64,000 nt of DNA from Tetragonia tetragonoides. Taxonomy: Eukaryota > Streptophyta > Magnoliopsida > Caryophyllales > Aizoaceae. The DNA is taken from contig CM076153.1 in NCBI GenBank assembly GCA_038025085.1, positions 372,001 through 436,000 of the forward strand, in the 5' to 3' direction. Numbering within the stretch: the stretch's first letter is position 1; each line of letters begins with the position of its first letter. The notes beneath the pieces are model-generated. The model ran no database searches. It was not told the origin of the DNA and worked only from the letters and a program-made list of their open reading frames with translations. Below are positions 14,228-30,847 of this stretch, piece after piece. Both the position numbers and the translations under genes were made by a program.

Positions 14228-14804
14228 GTATACATATGTATAAATGTTGTTAATCGCTGTTCCCTCTGTGAGACAGCATGCGAGACTAATGCTCATCTCT
14301 TTTTTGAATGTCCTTTGGCAAGAGATGTGTGGCAGGGCATCCAGCAATGGTTGGGAATCACTAGAAGAGCATTAAGCCTTAAGCATGAGATAAGATGGTT
14401 CAGAAATCACGTTAGAGGCAAAGCCTGGGCTAGCAGGTTGAAGAGATGTGTCCTCACTGCCACTGTTTATGAAGTTTGGAAAGAACGAAATCAAAGAATC
14501 TTTGCTGGGAGAAAGAGCAATATCTCTCAACTCATCTGGCAGATCAAGTACTACACTAGTGCTAGGATGATGTCCATCAAAACTATTGAGGAAAGCGCCA
14601 TGTTGGATGCTCTCCTCAACTAGTCCTCTCTGTCTTCCCTCCCCTTCTCTGTATTTTTCTAGGCTTTTTCTGGTTTTTAAAGGGATGATTCCCCACATTG
14701 GGGCCCTGAGTCTGTACTAGACTTGGCCTAAGGGTGTCACTTTGGCACTCCTTTGAATGATGGAATGAATATATATCGCCATTTTCCAAAAAAAAAAAAA
14801 AGAA
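14228..14804 (+). mobile_element. LINE 3' remnant with poly(A) tail, unit 1
   Basis: The plus-strand frame reads HLFFECPLARDVWQGI and then TATVYEVWKERNQRIF, the zf-RVT C-terminus of a second LINE. A 3' UTR of about 170 bp follows, then a poly(A) run at about 14,788-14,800. It faces the minus-strand LINE remnant at 13,452-14,095, giving a tail-out pair. It is 5' truncated and non-autonomous. Confidence 0.75.
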
Positions 14805-14907
14805 AAAAGAAATTAGAAAATTATAATCAATATTCACTCACATAGTATAACATTTTATTAGTCAAAAGCATAATTTGTGGTTGTGGGCATACTATTATCA
14901 ATATCAA

Positions 14908-15219
14908 TCTCCTCTATATATATAAAGCTGGTATATTTCGTGAGTGTTGAGCCGCGCCACATCATTAAATATATTATTAGAATAATTTTTAAAAAAATAT
15001 AATTGAGAGTTTGACTTGTAATAAAATAACTAGCGTTTTATAAGTGTTATAACTTAATCTTTATCGAACCTTCGAAAGCAAATGTAATCTTCTACACATC
15101 TTCAAAAAAAAATAATATTTATACCATCGTATTCGCATCGGAAAATACTTCAAAATGAGATGCATTTACAATATGTTTAATATCAACGTATAAGATCATA
15201 TATCCAATTTTAATTAGCG

Positions 15220-15278
<59 letters not shown>

Positions 15279-15369
15279 TAAAATATATAATAGTGAAGAA
15301 TAAAATAACAAGGAAAATAATAAAAATATATTTAACTTAACTCGTGCATCGCACGGGCATCATTACTAG
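14908..15369 (+). mobile_element. Small non-autonomous Helitron, unit 1
   Basis: The element starts TCTCCTCTATATATATAAAG after an A. It ends with a hairpin (CTCGTGC-ATC-GCACGGG), then about ten bases, then CTAG followed by T at 15,370. This is the usual Helitron layout (5' TC, 3' hairpin plus CTRR, A/T insertion site). The 462-bp interior is AT-rich, with an (AT)n run at 15,223-15,272, and codes for nothing. Confidence 0.75.
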
Positions 15370-16880
15370 TACAAATACAAATACAAATATCAATACTTTA
15401 GAATTTAGATTCCACTTCAAGATTTATCCCCTGTTATTCATTCCTAGAAACAAGGAATCAGCAAAGTATTTTCTTTTCTTTTCTTGTCTTAGTAAACACA
15501 AGCAAAGTATCTTCCCATCCTTTCTGTTTACTTCATTACCTTACCAATTATCATTCATTCTCTATAAGCTTTTAGCCTAAATCCTAATACAAACATAAAC
15601 GCAACTACTTAACCCTGGCCTATGAATTTAATTATCAATTGTTTAGGGCGTGCTTGGATTGTGGAGGTTACAAGTAATTGTGAATTGTGCAACTTGGTCG
15701 AAGGGAGGGAAAATGAAAAATAATAATAAATATAATACCTATCACCTCCCCTACAAGGCTATGACTATAGTCTATACCTTCCTGCATTTTACCTTGTAAT
15801 TTAATTTAATCTATTATCGTCAGCCGAATCCAAATACATTTATGAGTTTGAATTAATTGCCATATACTTGGAAGGGCTTTGCAAAGGCAACAACCATGTG
15901 GTCTGTGGATGCGGAATCCCAAATCCCATGCCATATTGCCATCCCTACCAATTCCGATCCTTTTTTCTTTTCTTTGACAAACCAAACGAAAACGACTACT
16001 CAACCAACTATGCAACAATCAAGCAATCAACAGCGATCAATTTGCTGATTGCTACTAAACTCATACCATTAATAACATAATAAGAGTACGTGTCGATACA
16101 CACAAGCTAAACACAACTAAATTTACTACTCGTTAGTAACCAATGCTTCTGCTAGGTTGGTTTAGGTGAGCCAGGATCCTCTGCAGTACCAATTTTGGTG
16201 CTGTCCCTTTCTTCTCTTTTTTTGTTTCCTCCCAACTTCCAAATTTCTCAACCCTCCCTATTTGCACTGTAAAATAGGGATGGATCTCTGTAGAACTGCA
16301 GAAAATCTAAACCCAATTTAAGTTGGGTTGGGCGTCACTCACAACTCACAACTCACAAATTAGAAGTATTCCATTGTGCCGTATTGTATTTGTATCTAGT
16401 GGAGAATCAAAATTGAAATCTAAGAAATGCATGTCGAGAGACATCATTATTTTGTCACTGATTAAATATTTAATTACATGAAGAGCTAGAGAATCTTTGG
16501 GATTCTATGAGCCCTTTCCATCATATTATAAGCTACAAAAATTTTGATTGGAAGGAAAAAGCGGCCACGTAATACAACTTGACAAAAAAAAGTACTCTTA
16601 TCTTTGAGTGGTGACATAGTACGTAGAGTATCTGATTTACTACTCCATATCTCCAAGCAACCTCAACTCACAAGCAACCGATTATTATCCCACTTCAAGG
16701 CTTCAACTAAACTATGGTAGGGAGCAATGAGCATGATTGGTTGTCCATAACATTAATATTAACAGTAACCTTTATTTCTATTTAAAAGGAAGTGTTGTTT
16801 AACGATTTTCCAAATTAATAAGTAAGAATGAAAGGTTACCCTACCCTACCCAATCAATCCATTCTATCTTGATATCAGGC
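15370..16880. other. Gene-free spacer, unit 1
   Basis: No gene is supported. A MITE-like block begins at about 15,645 (GGGCGTGCTTGGATTG) and may end near 15,835 (GAATCCAAATAC). Short frames at 15,806-16,080 overlap on both strands and lack family features. The unit 2 counterpart is 34,184-35,685, with a dozen or so substitutions and small indels. Confidence 0.6.
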
Positions 16881-16894
16881 AACCCTATCTAAAG

Positions 16895-17295
16895 ATGGCT
16901 TCGTGCCGTGCTTGGGTCGTGCTCGTGCCGTGCTTGGGTCGTGCTCGTGCCGTGCCTTCGTACTTTGTAACAGTGTCGTGCCGTGTCGTGATTATAGTTG
17001 TCGTGCTTCGTGTCGTGTCGTGTCGTGCCTGCTCTTCCAAAAGGTAGGCCCAGGTCGTGCCCGTGCTCGTGTTTGTGTCGTGTCGTGCCCGTGTCGTGCG
17101 TGCCGTGCCTATGCTTTTTTTAAATAATATTAAAATTTTCGCCGTGCCGTGTCGTGTCTGACCGTGCCCGATCGTGCTTTCTTTTCAAAATCCTTGTCCG
17201 GGCCCATCCCAGGCCCAGTCATTCGTGCTCGGGCCCGTGTTTTCTCCGTGCTCGTGTCGTGCCATGCTAAAAGCGTGCTCGGTCGTGCCGTGCCT
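16895..17295. mobile_element. CGTGC-rich element, truncated at the duplication junction, unit 1
   Basis: The segment is built from degenerate CGTGC/GTCGTG units. It begins right after AACCCTATCTAAAG (16,881-16,894), the direct repeat that flanks the intact copy at 35,700-36,115. Here the right end and right flanking repeat are missing: at 17,295 the array switches to unrelated sequence. The array ORF rich in Cys, Arg and Ala is an artefact of the repeat. Confidence 0.7.
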
Positions 17296-17303
17296 GAAAA
17301 CGC

Positions 17304-17441
17304 CTTAGCAACGGATTGGTTCTATCCGTTGCTAAGAAATGCCTTTTTTTTTCACTCAAAAAAAAAAGAAATGCCTTTTCTTATTTCTTAAATCTAACGT
17401 ATTTTACCTTAGCAACGGATTGGTTTCTATCCGTTGCTAAG
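17304..17441. repeat. Pair of TTAGCAACGGAT palindromes (CACTA-like subterminal repeats)
   Basis: Two near-identical hairpins lie at 17,304-17,336 and 17,408-17,441. Each has perfect 13-bp arms (CTTAGCAACGGAT and its complement) and a 7-8 nt loop. Such repeated arms resemble the subterminal repeats of plant CACTA (En/Spm) transposons. No CACTA terminus was found beside them. They start 9 bp after the duplication junction. Confidence 0.6.
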
Positions 17442-17974
17442 AAATTTCTTTTTTTATTTCTTGAATTTGTCGTATTGTACTTTTTTTATGCTTACCTCAG
17501 TTATTAAAGGGTTCTATATTGACTTTGTCTAGTGCTAATTCGAATCCTATTACCTACAAAAACTGGATGATTTTTTTATAGTGGGACACCTAAATTATTA
17601 CATGGAAGCAAATTGTATACTACTTTCACATTCACTCTTTGGACTTACTTGATTTTACTTTTGTACATCTCATTTAAAACTGTTTGATGATTAAGATACG
17701 AAACATCGAAAGCCTATATTTGTGCAGTATAAGATTTTTTTTTTTGTGGAGAAGTTGTGCAGCACAAAATGACAATATAAGTTGAGCTACTATAAAAGAA
17801 ATGTAATTCATCATTAAACCCCTCATTATCCTTACTAAAATATTATTAGTGATACTTATAAGTTATAATCAATTTCCTTTTAATACGATTCTGTTAAAAA
17901 AAATCATTTTAATAAGTTAAAGGAAATTTTAACTATTCACTACTACTAGTACAAGTATTTTTTTGGAAGAACCA

Positions 17975-18165
17975 ATAAGTGGTTGGTGTGAGTGGTTCGG
18001 TATTCTCATCCCTTAAGCAAGGTCGAGGATTCGAATCTTGTGAATGCAGAATCTATTTAGTGGGAGCACTTTACCCCTTCATAGACCACCCCGATGTAAA
18101 TATGATTAGCCTTAATGACTTAGGTGAACCTGTGGTTAAACCAAATAAATATTTTTTTTTGAAGG
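17975..18165 (+). mobile_element. tRNA-derived SINE
   Basis: An A-box-like GGTTGGTGTGAGTGG start is followed by the B box GATTCGAATC at about 18,027-18,036 and a 3' tail ending in a T-rich run after AAACCAAATAAATA. The 5' end resembles the SINE at 5169-5356, suggesting one family. Target duplications are not clear. A chance ORF (17,979-18,227) runs through it. Confidence 0.65.
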
Positions 18166-18321
18166 CTTCACTCACTACTACTAATATTAGTCATTATGCA
18201 TTTATTGTGGCTATATACAAAGTTTGAATTATTAAAGGTAATGATATCGCCAGGTCAATAAACATGCATAATTAATTGATATTGGTTCAATATATATAAA
18301 AAGGCTCAATTTTATATATAA

Positions 18322-18355
18322 CTAGATTATATGCCCGTGTCATGCACGAGACTTG
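18322..18355 (-). mobile_element. Helitron 3' terminus on the minus strand
   Basis: Read on the minus strand, a hairpin (CTCGTGCATGACACGGG) is followed by ATATAAT and CTAG, then T. This is a Helitron 3' end in reverse orientation. The rest of the element would extend rightward; its 5' end was not located. Confidence 0.5.
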
Positions 18356-19076
18356 TTTATCAATTTATTATGCACACTCTGTCATTAGAAGAAATATGAT
18401 AACTTTTTTTAATCATATAAATATATAAAGTTGAATAATAAGAGTAGCAAAGAACAATAATAATCTTTTTATCCAAAAAAAAAAAAAATGATATTTAACA
18501 AAGAAATTACATTTTTAGTGAATTTATAACTTTTTTAGGATAATAAATATAATACTTATGTTACTTATTTCTTATTAAAATAAAATAAAACTATTTTTAG
18601 TTTCTTTTTAATCACCCATGCATTTATGGCTATTTATTACTTATTCAATGCTTGGTGAGAACTCAATTTTACATATATATATTGATTGATAACCTCATTT
18701 TAATGTGAGTTGGTCTCACACGAGACTTACTCTTATAGATGAGTCCTCTTAAAATGGGCTCTTTCTATAGACGTAGTAATTTAATTTATTAATTAATTTA
18801 TTTTATATCTAACCACTTAATTGGAGATCAAGGAGGAAAATGATAAATTCATGTCAGACATCATCACTTTAGAACAAAAAATGATTAAAGAAAGTAAGTG
18901 TTAAATATTATGGTATGCCATCTATGACACATGTTCTTTCACAGCCCAATGGTCGCGCGTTAGTGGCCTAGCTTACCAGGAGGTCATCGGTTCGAATCCG
19001 TTTTTCATTTGCTTAGTAGTGCCTATTTGACATGGTAATAAATTGGGTCGATTGGTTATGATAGTAATTTAACTAT

Positions 19077-20336
19077 GGAAAATTTGGTGAAAACCACCTT
19101 AAGTTTAGTTGGACTTGTCAATAACCCTCTTAAGTTTTCAACTTGGGTAGGTACCCCTTTTAAAATAGAAAACGCCTTACCTGGCACCCCTTGTTTTCTT
19201 TTCCGACCAATTTAATATAGAGGCAGACCAAAATACCCTCACGTGCACTGTACGTGACTCACTTAACTCTTATTTTACTCCCCCAACTTAACCCCTTTTA
19301 ATTGTTCCCAATCATTTTGTCTTTTTTTTTTTTTTCATTTCCTTCCAAAGAATATCTTTGTCACTTAAACATCCACTCTCATTCTCAGTGTCCTTTGCTC
19401 CGTTTCCTAATTGTCACCCTCATACCAATCTCTTCACCAAAATCTCATGTTTACATTCGTGTGTTTGGGAGAGTTTGATAACATACCCCCTCCCAAGTCT
19501 TTTCCCAAGCCACAAGCCAACGCCACTAAATAAGTCGAGGCTTGGTAATTGGTATGTATACTTCCGTAATTGCACTCATTACTTGATTTTGTACTCCCAA
19601 AAAGGAGTGATTGGAGAAGTTAGGGTTTTCTGGCTACTCTTCGCTTTAAATGCGCATATCGAGATTCATAAGAACACAACAACCACAAAAACATCAAATT
19701 CTAAATGACTGTGAAATCGACAAACATCGGCCCATAGTCAACGCAACACCGCCGAGATTGACTGAGAGAAATTGAGGTGAGAGAGAAAGAAAGAAAGAGA
19801 GAATTACTAGAGAGAAGAGCATTTGCAAATGTTGAGAACAAATGTAAAAGGGAAGTTGATTGGTATTATGGGATACGAAGAGAAGTTATTAATGAATATG
19901 AAGCAGTGAAGATGATGGGTTGATTAAAAGGAGAGAGAAAATTGATGGATCGAGGAGAGAGAAAGATAGAGGGGAAGCTGGAATGGATTCAGATCAGGGA
20001 TTTGGTTTTTTTTTTTTTTTTTGTGTGTTGCTAAGTGAGAGAGGAGTGACTTAGTTAAGGTGTAGATCTTTTGATTTTGTAGGGGATTATTACTAATTAA
20101 CTAGCCTATTTAGATAAAAGGGCAAATTACATGGGTAAAGTTAGAGTTAAGTGAGTCACGTGCAGTGTAGGTGAGGGTATTTTGGTCTGCTTGTACATTA
20201 AATTGGTCGGAAAAGAGAACAAGGGGTGTTAGGTGAGGAGTTTTTTATTTTAAAGGGGGTATCTGCCAAAGTTGAAAACTTAAGGGGGTTCTTAACAAGT
20301 CCAACTAAACTTAAGGTGATTTTCACCAAATTTTCC
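19077..20336. mobile_element. Fold-back element with ~200-bp inverted repeats, unit 2
   Basis: This is the unit 2 copy of the element at 203-1459. It has the same arms, the same GA-rich interior and a slightly longer T tract. It differs by a few substitutions, for example GGCG changed to GGAG in the right arm. Confidence 0.75.
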
Positions 20337-20466
20337 TACTTTTAAAATTCTTATCCAACTTCCAATTACCAGCCCCCCTATGGGATTAAACACGTGGAAT
20401 AAGAGGCCTTTTTATCCCCATCCCTACTCCTTCTCTATTATTCCCCATCCCTGACACCAAACATGG

Positions 20467-20754
20467 GATTTTATTGTACGTTAGGTTATGGAAGGTTACG
20501 GGATGTCATGTTATGTTATTTCCGTTTTCTTGTTGGGCTCATTAGTTTAAGCCCAGTCCGGTTAGGGTTAGAAAATCAACCTTAATTTCCTACTCCTATA
20601 TATATATATATGATATAACCTGTAACTCTCAGAATTATCTCAATACAAAATCTGATCTCCTCTCTATCGTGGACGTAGCCAAATTGGTGAACCACGCAAA
20701 TCTGTGTATTGATTTATCTGTTTGTCAATCTTTTCTTGCATCCGTTATAACAAC
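20467..20754 (+). mobile_element. LTR-like repeat fragment, unit 2
   Basis: This is the unit 2 copy of the LTR-like segment at 1590-1877, identical apart from isolated substitutions. Confidence 0.6.
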
Positions 20755-20948
20755 ATGATCGTATATACGTACCTGGATGTACCCACGCCGGGTGATGCTC
20801 GTGTTCGAAAGCATGCGATCGAAGAATGCCATTCCTGCTAAAATAAACACATCCTCAAACTATTACTACAACATTAGATTAAATCGATAATGATCTCTCT
20901 AAATTCCTTCAGTTATGGTCATGCATGAAACCAATACCATACTAATAC

Positions 20949-21011
<63 letters not shown>

Positions 21012-21116
21012 CTATTAATCAGCAGATAATCTTAATCTAATAATCTCTGATCCTAAATAAAAACATCACATAGTTGCTGATTAGAGAACAAAATTCGAGG
21101 TTCTAACAACTCCATA

Positions 21117-21552
21117 TCTATAATAAAACCAATAGCCAAACAATCGGATAATTTCAAGATTCATCATGCATTTGAAACATCAAATTAGCGAAATCAAACA
21201 GAAATTAGAAAGATTGGCTAAATCAAAATGCAAAATCAGTAATCAAAACCAGAGAACGATTGCAAGCAACTACTTTTTTATAATAAAATCAGTGGTTAAA
21301 CCATCGGAGAATTTCAAGATATGAAACATCAAATTAGCAAAATCAAACAGAAATTAGAAAGATTGGCTAAATCAAAACGCAAAACCAGTAATAAAAACCA
21401 GAGAACGATTGCAATCAACTACGTATTTATAATAAAATCAATGGCCAAACCATCAGAAAATTTTAAGATACGAAACATCAAATTAGCAAAATCAAACAGA
21501 AATTAGAAAGATTGCTAAATCAAAACTTATGCTGTTATGCAAAACCAGTAAT
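21117..21552. repeat. 149-bp tandem repeat, unit 2
   Basis: This is the unit 2 copy of the 149-bp array at 2225-2660, with the same number of units. Confidence 0.85.
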
Positions 21553-21987
21553 CAAAACTACACAAATATACCCTAAATAAAACATCGACAAAATATTGGA
21601 CTAAATATCAAGATTTTTAAAAGTTTAATAAAATCTAGGTTAAATTAACACCAAACAAAACGTAAATCAAACAGAAAATTGAGGGAGACAGATACCGTAC
21701 CAAGATTATCAAAGTAGTTCTGTGTGGGTCTTTAGTTGTGACAAAATCCAATGTCCGGTGAAATCAAAATCAAGAACGATGACCTAAGTGTGATAAAATC
21801 TGTAAAACAACAATTAAAACATGAAACTAAAAAGAGAATGTGAATTTAGACAGAGATGATGATATTGATCATGGATTACCAAAATCGAGAGACAGAGTAG
21901 TTTTGTGTCAAGAACTTCGAGGAACTTCAATCTCCAAACGTCTAATTTGGTGAGGAGACGAGAGAGAGAGTTAGAATCAAAGGTACA

Positions 21988-22049
<62 letters not shown>

Positions 22050-24036
22050 TGAAGTAAAATGGGTTGAGAGCTTTGTTCAACTTTCATTTCGTTTCCAAAT
22101 ACTTTCTTATATAGCTTTTGATTTCCCTTTCCCTCCCATATTTGGTTTTCGAAAAGATTCTCATTTGTACAAACTTGTGCAGAAGAGAGAAGGAGACATA
22201 ATAGTAAATCCTCATTTTCATTTTTTTATTTCGATATGATTGATGATGAAGGGGTGGGGGAAGGGGTGGGGGTGGGTAGGGGTCCAATGATAAATGAAGA
22301 TTGAAGGGTGTGGGGAATTTTATTTTATTATTATTATTTTTTATAGAGGTAAGAAAGATAGTACACATTAGGGTCCATCTCGGAGAGTTACATAACCCTA
22401 ATGCTCAAACAAAACGAGCTCAAGCGGAAATGGAGTAGCATGAGCTCGTAATCGGGAACCCTGGGATGCGTCCAAAGTACGAGGTGAACTTCAGCATTCA
22501 TCTTCTTTATTGCACTTGTTTGATCCATTATCTGTGACTTCTACAAGATGAACAAGCATCACCACCAACGAATTTAAACTAGAACTATTAAGTCCAATCA
22601 AGCCCCATCTATAATTTGCTTAGAATCCAAAACAAGATGGTGGCCATGGCAATCTGAGCAAACGAAGCACCAACACGGCAGCAAACACTCCAAAGGAGAC
22701 CAATCGAGACAAACCAAACTCCTGATCTGTTTTTTCGTCTTGGTTTCCCTTAACAATTGAATTCAAGCTTTTATGGTAAATAACAAGGCCATAGGGAAGG
22801 TGGCAAGGGCTAAAATTCTCTCTATCCTCCCCAAAGAGAGAGAGAACCCAGTCTAAACTGAATAGCTGATGGTGAGATCCAAAAGAGAGAGAGGCAGTGT
22901 TGAGTGACAGCGAGCTGTGGGGAGCAAGGGTGAGCGGTGGTGGTCGATGGTAATAATTGGTTGATAAAAGATGGGCGGAAACGGCGACGGGGATGAACGG
23001 AAGAGTCTAAAAGTAAAGAGCAGTGGCGGTTTGGCGGTGGGCCGGGGGGCGATTGAGGCGGTGGTCTAAGGGGCAACAAATGGTGGGCAACGTTTTCTAG
23101 AGAGAGAGGGAGAACCTTCTGAAAGGGGTGTGAGGAATTGGGATACACTACTATCAAACTTTGTACTGTAAGTTTATTATATCTTTTAGGGCAAATTGGT
23201 GAAAACCTCCAAGAAGTTTGGAGTTTTTGCTAAGAACACCCAAACATTTTCAACTTTGGCAAGTACTCCCAAACAAAATGAAAAATGTATTTAAATATAA
23301 AAAAATAGAAATATATGGATCGTCCGTGCGTAGTACGGGTAAAGTCATAGTATGTAGTATTGTTTGCTTTGTAATCTTAACATTGTGCTATTGATCGATT
23401 AATAAAATATCATTTTTTCCACTATAATAAGGACGTACGCACTTTTGCTTAAAACATGTACTTCAATAAGGCTGCATGGTTGTCAATCCATGTCGAAAAA
23501 TCTAAATTTTGTAAAAGTAATTCTTTCTTTGGTAGACAAAAAAACATAAATATTATTAATATATTAATGCGTGTATATGTATAAAGGGATGCCTTTAGAG
23601 TGCATCAAAATATAAACTTATATACTGCACATATTGTGTTATGATCTAGGAGATGTAAAATAAACTTATATACTTCTCAATAACCTATATAAGAGCTCTA
23701 CTATGATTTTTTATTATTATTATTTTATAATTTGATTATTATTGTATTGGTGTTAGACTTAGTAATTGGTTTAATATGAAATAAAATAATATTACAAGTT
23801 AAAAGTGGAGACTTATTTATACATGATGTAGGAAATCGAATTATAATAGCAACAGAGAGCATCAAAAGAAGGTCAAAGAAAAGGTTGGAGTTGGACAGTA
23901 AAGTCTGTGATTTCGTGGAACATCAATTAGAAGATAAAATCTGAGAAACAATTTCAAAATTTTGTGATTTGCTCTAAGCTAAAATAATTATACAAACTAA
24001 ACCAAATAAAGAGATAATAACCTTTGAAGAATTGTT

Positions 24037-24224
24037 TTTTTGGTCTTTGCCAAGGATATCCACCGTCGATCCCAGTGACTAATTCTCTCGCCCCACCTGT
24101 CAGTGCACTAAGCGGTAAGGGGCTGGCCAAGGAATTTTTTCCATTCGCAAGAGTTGGAATTCGAACCCCCAACCACTTATTTAAGGGATAAAGTGCTGAA
24201 TCACTACACCAACCCATCTTAATT
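24037..24224 (-). mobile_element. tRNA-derived SINE with target duplication, unit 2
   Basis: This is the unit 2 copy of the SINE at 5169-5356. Its target duplications lie at 24,020-24,036 and 24,225-24,241. Two substitutions inside the element separate the copies. Confidence 0.85.
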
Positions 24225-25650
24225 ACCTTTAAAGAATTGTTAATAATATAATACTTACTTCATAAAGCAATACATTATTATGATGGTTTGTTGCTATTGT
24301 ACCTAATTACGTATATTGTTTGATTGTAGCACCACACCCACGTTTTAGGATGATTAGTTTAAGCCTATTTGCTATTAATAGCAAAATATATTTCTTGATT
24401 TTTTAATTGATTTTGTAAATGAACATCTTTTAATTTTGCTGGGTATGATTTTCACTGGAGTTTGTGATCGTAATACTTGAAATACATATTTTCAAACGAT
24501 TAATAACATAACCTCTGCAATACATAGGTTTGTAATAACAAATTGATCTCATTTGTTGGTAATAATAACAAATTGGTCACATACTCAAGGCTTTATATAC
24601 CCAAAACTAATTTCTTGAGAAAATTGAAGCAATTTTATGCAATACATCTCGTATTTCAAAATTTCAGACCTAGATTGACATATATAGCTGAAAATGTAGA
24701 AATCTATGTATATACCTATAAATAAACAATCTAATAATATAAACAGCAAGTCTTGTGTAAGACCAATTAACAAAAAATTGGGGTCACTTTTTAGAAATGT
24801 AGGGGTAACTTATGGTGAGAAGTGACCCTTTTTTCATTGAAAAGTGACCGCGTTTTACCAAAAGTTACAAAAAGACTATCTTATAAAAACTTTTGTATAA
24901 TATAAAAGTACTTTCATCTTAAACAAATATAAAATATTATTGACATCTAACCCGTGCATCACACGGGCTTTAAAACTAGTATGTAAGGTATACCATGCAA
25001 ATAAACTAGTATGTCTAGACTGATCTAAATAAGATTATAAAATAATGAACACCAGTGAATTGAATTGTAGTAAGCATTACAGGACTAAAATATAATACTT
25101 GATAGAAATTTTATGTCACTTAACCAAACTGAACATTAACATTGTCGGATTGAATTGAAACGATTTTTACTAGATAAGTGAAAAAGAATACACCTTTAAT
25201 GAAAGAATACTTTCACTCATTCCATGTAGTTATTTTTCCATTATACTTGTGAATTTTTATTTATTTATTTATTTTTTTTTTTTTTTTTTTTTTTTGTGTT
25301 TTGAGGAAGATGAAGTAAATATTTATCTTTCATTTTAAAATTTATTGTAGGAGAGTGGGTTAACCCATGTGTAGCACGGCTTAGCCAACTAGTTTGTAGA
25401 AATACAAATTACAACTTGTACGGTACAATTAATAATGTACCCTCATCGATAAGTATCACCACTCTGGACTCTTGTTTTGATCGTGTCAAATATTCAACAA
25501 CAGTGCCAAACCACTGAGCTATCTTTGGCAATACCAATTACCAAATTGATCTATATATTGCCACATATAGATAATATACTATAGATAGATCTTCTTATTC
25601 CCACAAATAAGGTGATTCAAGCATTCAATTATGTAATGAGCTGAAATAGC

Positions 25651-25657
25651 TATAAAG
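25651..25657 (+). promoter_or_regulatory. TATA-like box of subtilase, unit 2
   Basis: TATAAAG lies 70 bp upstream of the ATG at 25,721, exactly as in unit 1. Confidence 0.5.
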
Positions 25658-25720
25658 GATTAAGGATTGAAGCAAGGTAAGTATTTCAAAACTTTGAGAA
25701 AAACGACTCAGAAAAACAGG

Positions 25721-29454
<3,734 letters not shown>

Positions 29455-29507
29455 TTTACACTACATTCTTATCAAATAGGACTACTAATCTATATCTATA
29501 CAAATAC

Positions 29508-29517
29508 AATAAATAAA
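29508..29517 (+). terminator. Polyadenylation signal of subtilase, unit 2
   Basis: Overlapping AATAAA motifs lie about 55 bp after the stop codon, as in unit 1. Confidence 0.55.
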
Positions 29518-30074
29518 ATAGTTTGTTGGTATTGCAAGACCTAAAAATACTATTACCAGGCCACTAATATAATTAGTTGACAATATAGCTCTCATTGGAA
29601 GGAGGAAAAAAAAGCAACATGAATTATTCTATTTTCATAATCCGGATTTGTATACACTTGCCTCTTATTTACGTATTGAGTATAGTAGTTAATTTTAATC
29701 ATAATGATAGTCATATAAAATTATTGCCAAAAATACATAAAGTTGTTTTATTCATGCAACATATTTACATTTCCAAGGAACTGAGCAATTAATCACGTAA
29801 GATATAGCTGGATAATCATTTCTTTTTCTGTTTTCTTTGGGGTGCAAACTCTGATTCAATATCATGTTCTATGGACAGATAATCGTTTCATGTAAAGAAA
29901 AGAGGTGGGCTTTACTTAGTCTCATAAGTTGACTTTCAATTAGTATTCGCATAACCATTTTGAAATTCATTCCTAGCTTAATTTTGTAATTCTATTTCAA
30001 GAGCCACTACCCAAAAACTATAGACATCATATCAGACTTTTTTTTAGTGGCGAGTAACTGTGACATACTATATA

Positions 30075-30159
30075 CTCCCTCCGTCTCAAATTGTTTGTCT
30101 TTCTTGACATTTGTGAATTATGGAAAACAAACTAGACAAATAATTTGAGTCGGAGAATG
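30075..30159. mobile_element. Stowaway-like MITE, unit 2
   Basis: This copy has the same TIRs and TA flanks as the element at 11176-11260. Confidence 0.8.
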
Positions 30160-30847
30160 TAATATATATGTACTTTGGAGCTCGGCAACCGCCTAATTAA
30201 TGTGACCATTAAAACAATACGTTATTGCATGTGGTCATACATTATACAGTACATATGGTCGATCGATCTACCAGAGCTTGGCATTGAAATTAGAATCAAG
30301 GGCTTTATTACCCTATACATCAGAACCAAAATTTGTACTTTAATTTGTATAGCCCTGAAACCAAACTTGTCTTTTTTGTTTTTTGTGGTGAAAATATTTT
30401 AATTACATTTTTAAGTCTTTTGTAAACCCTAAGTCCCAAACCCACCCTTCCACTTTCTCTCTCTTCTCTCTCATTGTCATCTCAACCTAAGTCCCAAAAC
30501 CCACCCTTCCACTTTCTCTCTTTTCTCTCTCATCGTCATCTCAACCTAAGTCCCAAAACTCACCCTTCATTTTCGGGTACCTGCATATGAACAGCCCCAT
30601 AGGTATGTAATTGTACATGGACATCCAGATGAGCACTTTTTAAATAAAATTTTCGTATTTTGATATTTGTCTTTGCTGTGCAAAGGAAAGAAACAAAATG
30701 AAAACAAATAGGCATCGAGGAGCTTAAAAGGGGGAAAGCATAGCCATACATGTATTATGCTTAATTAGTTCTTCAACTTTCAATTATAGCTGTTATTTCT
30801 AATACATTCATTGAGATTTAGACTCATCTAGCACTAGCAGGACATAC

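Noticed and set aside
16903..17127. Cys/Arg-rich frame (and 35,700-35,909)
   Set aside because: It is a reading of the CGTGC array.
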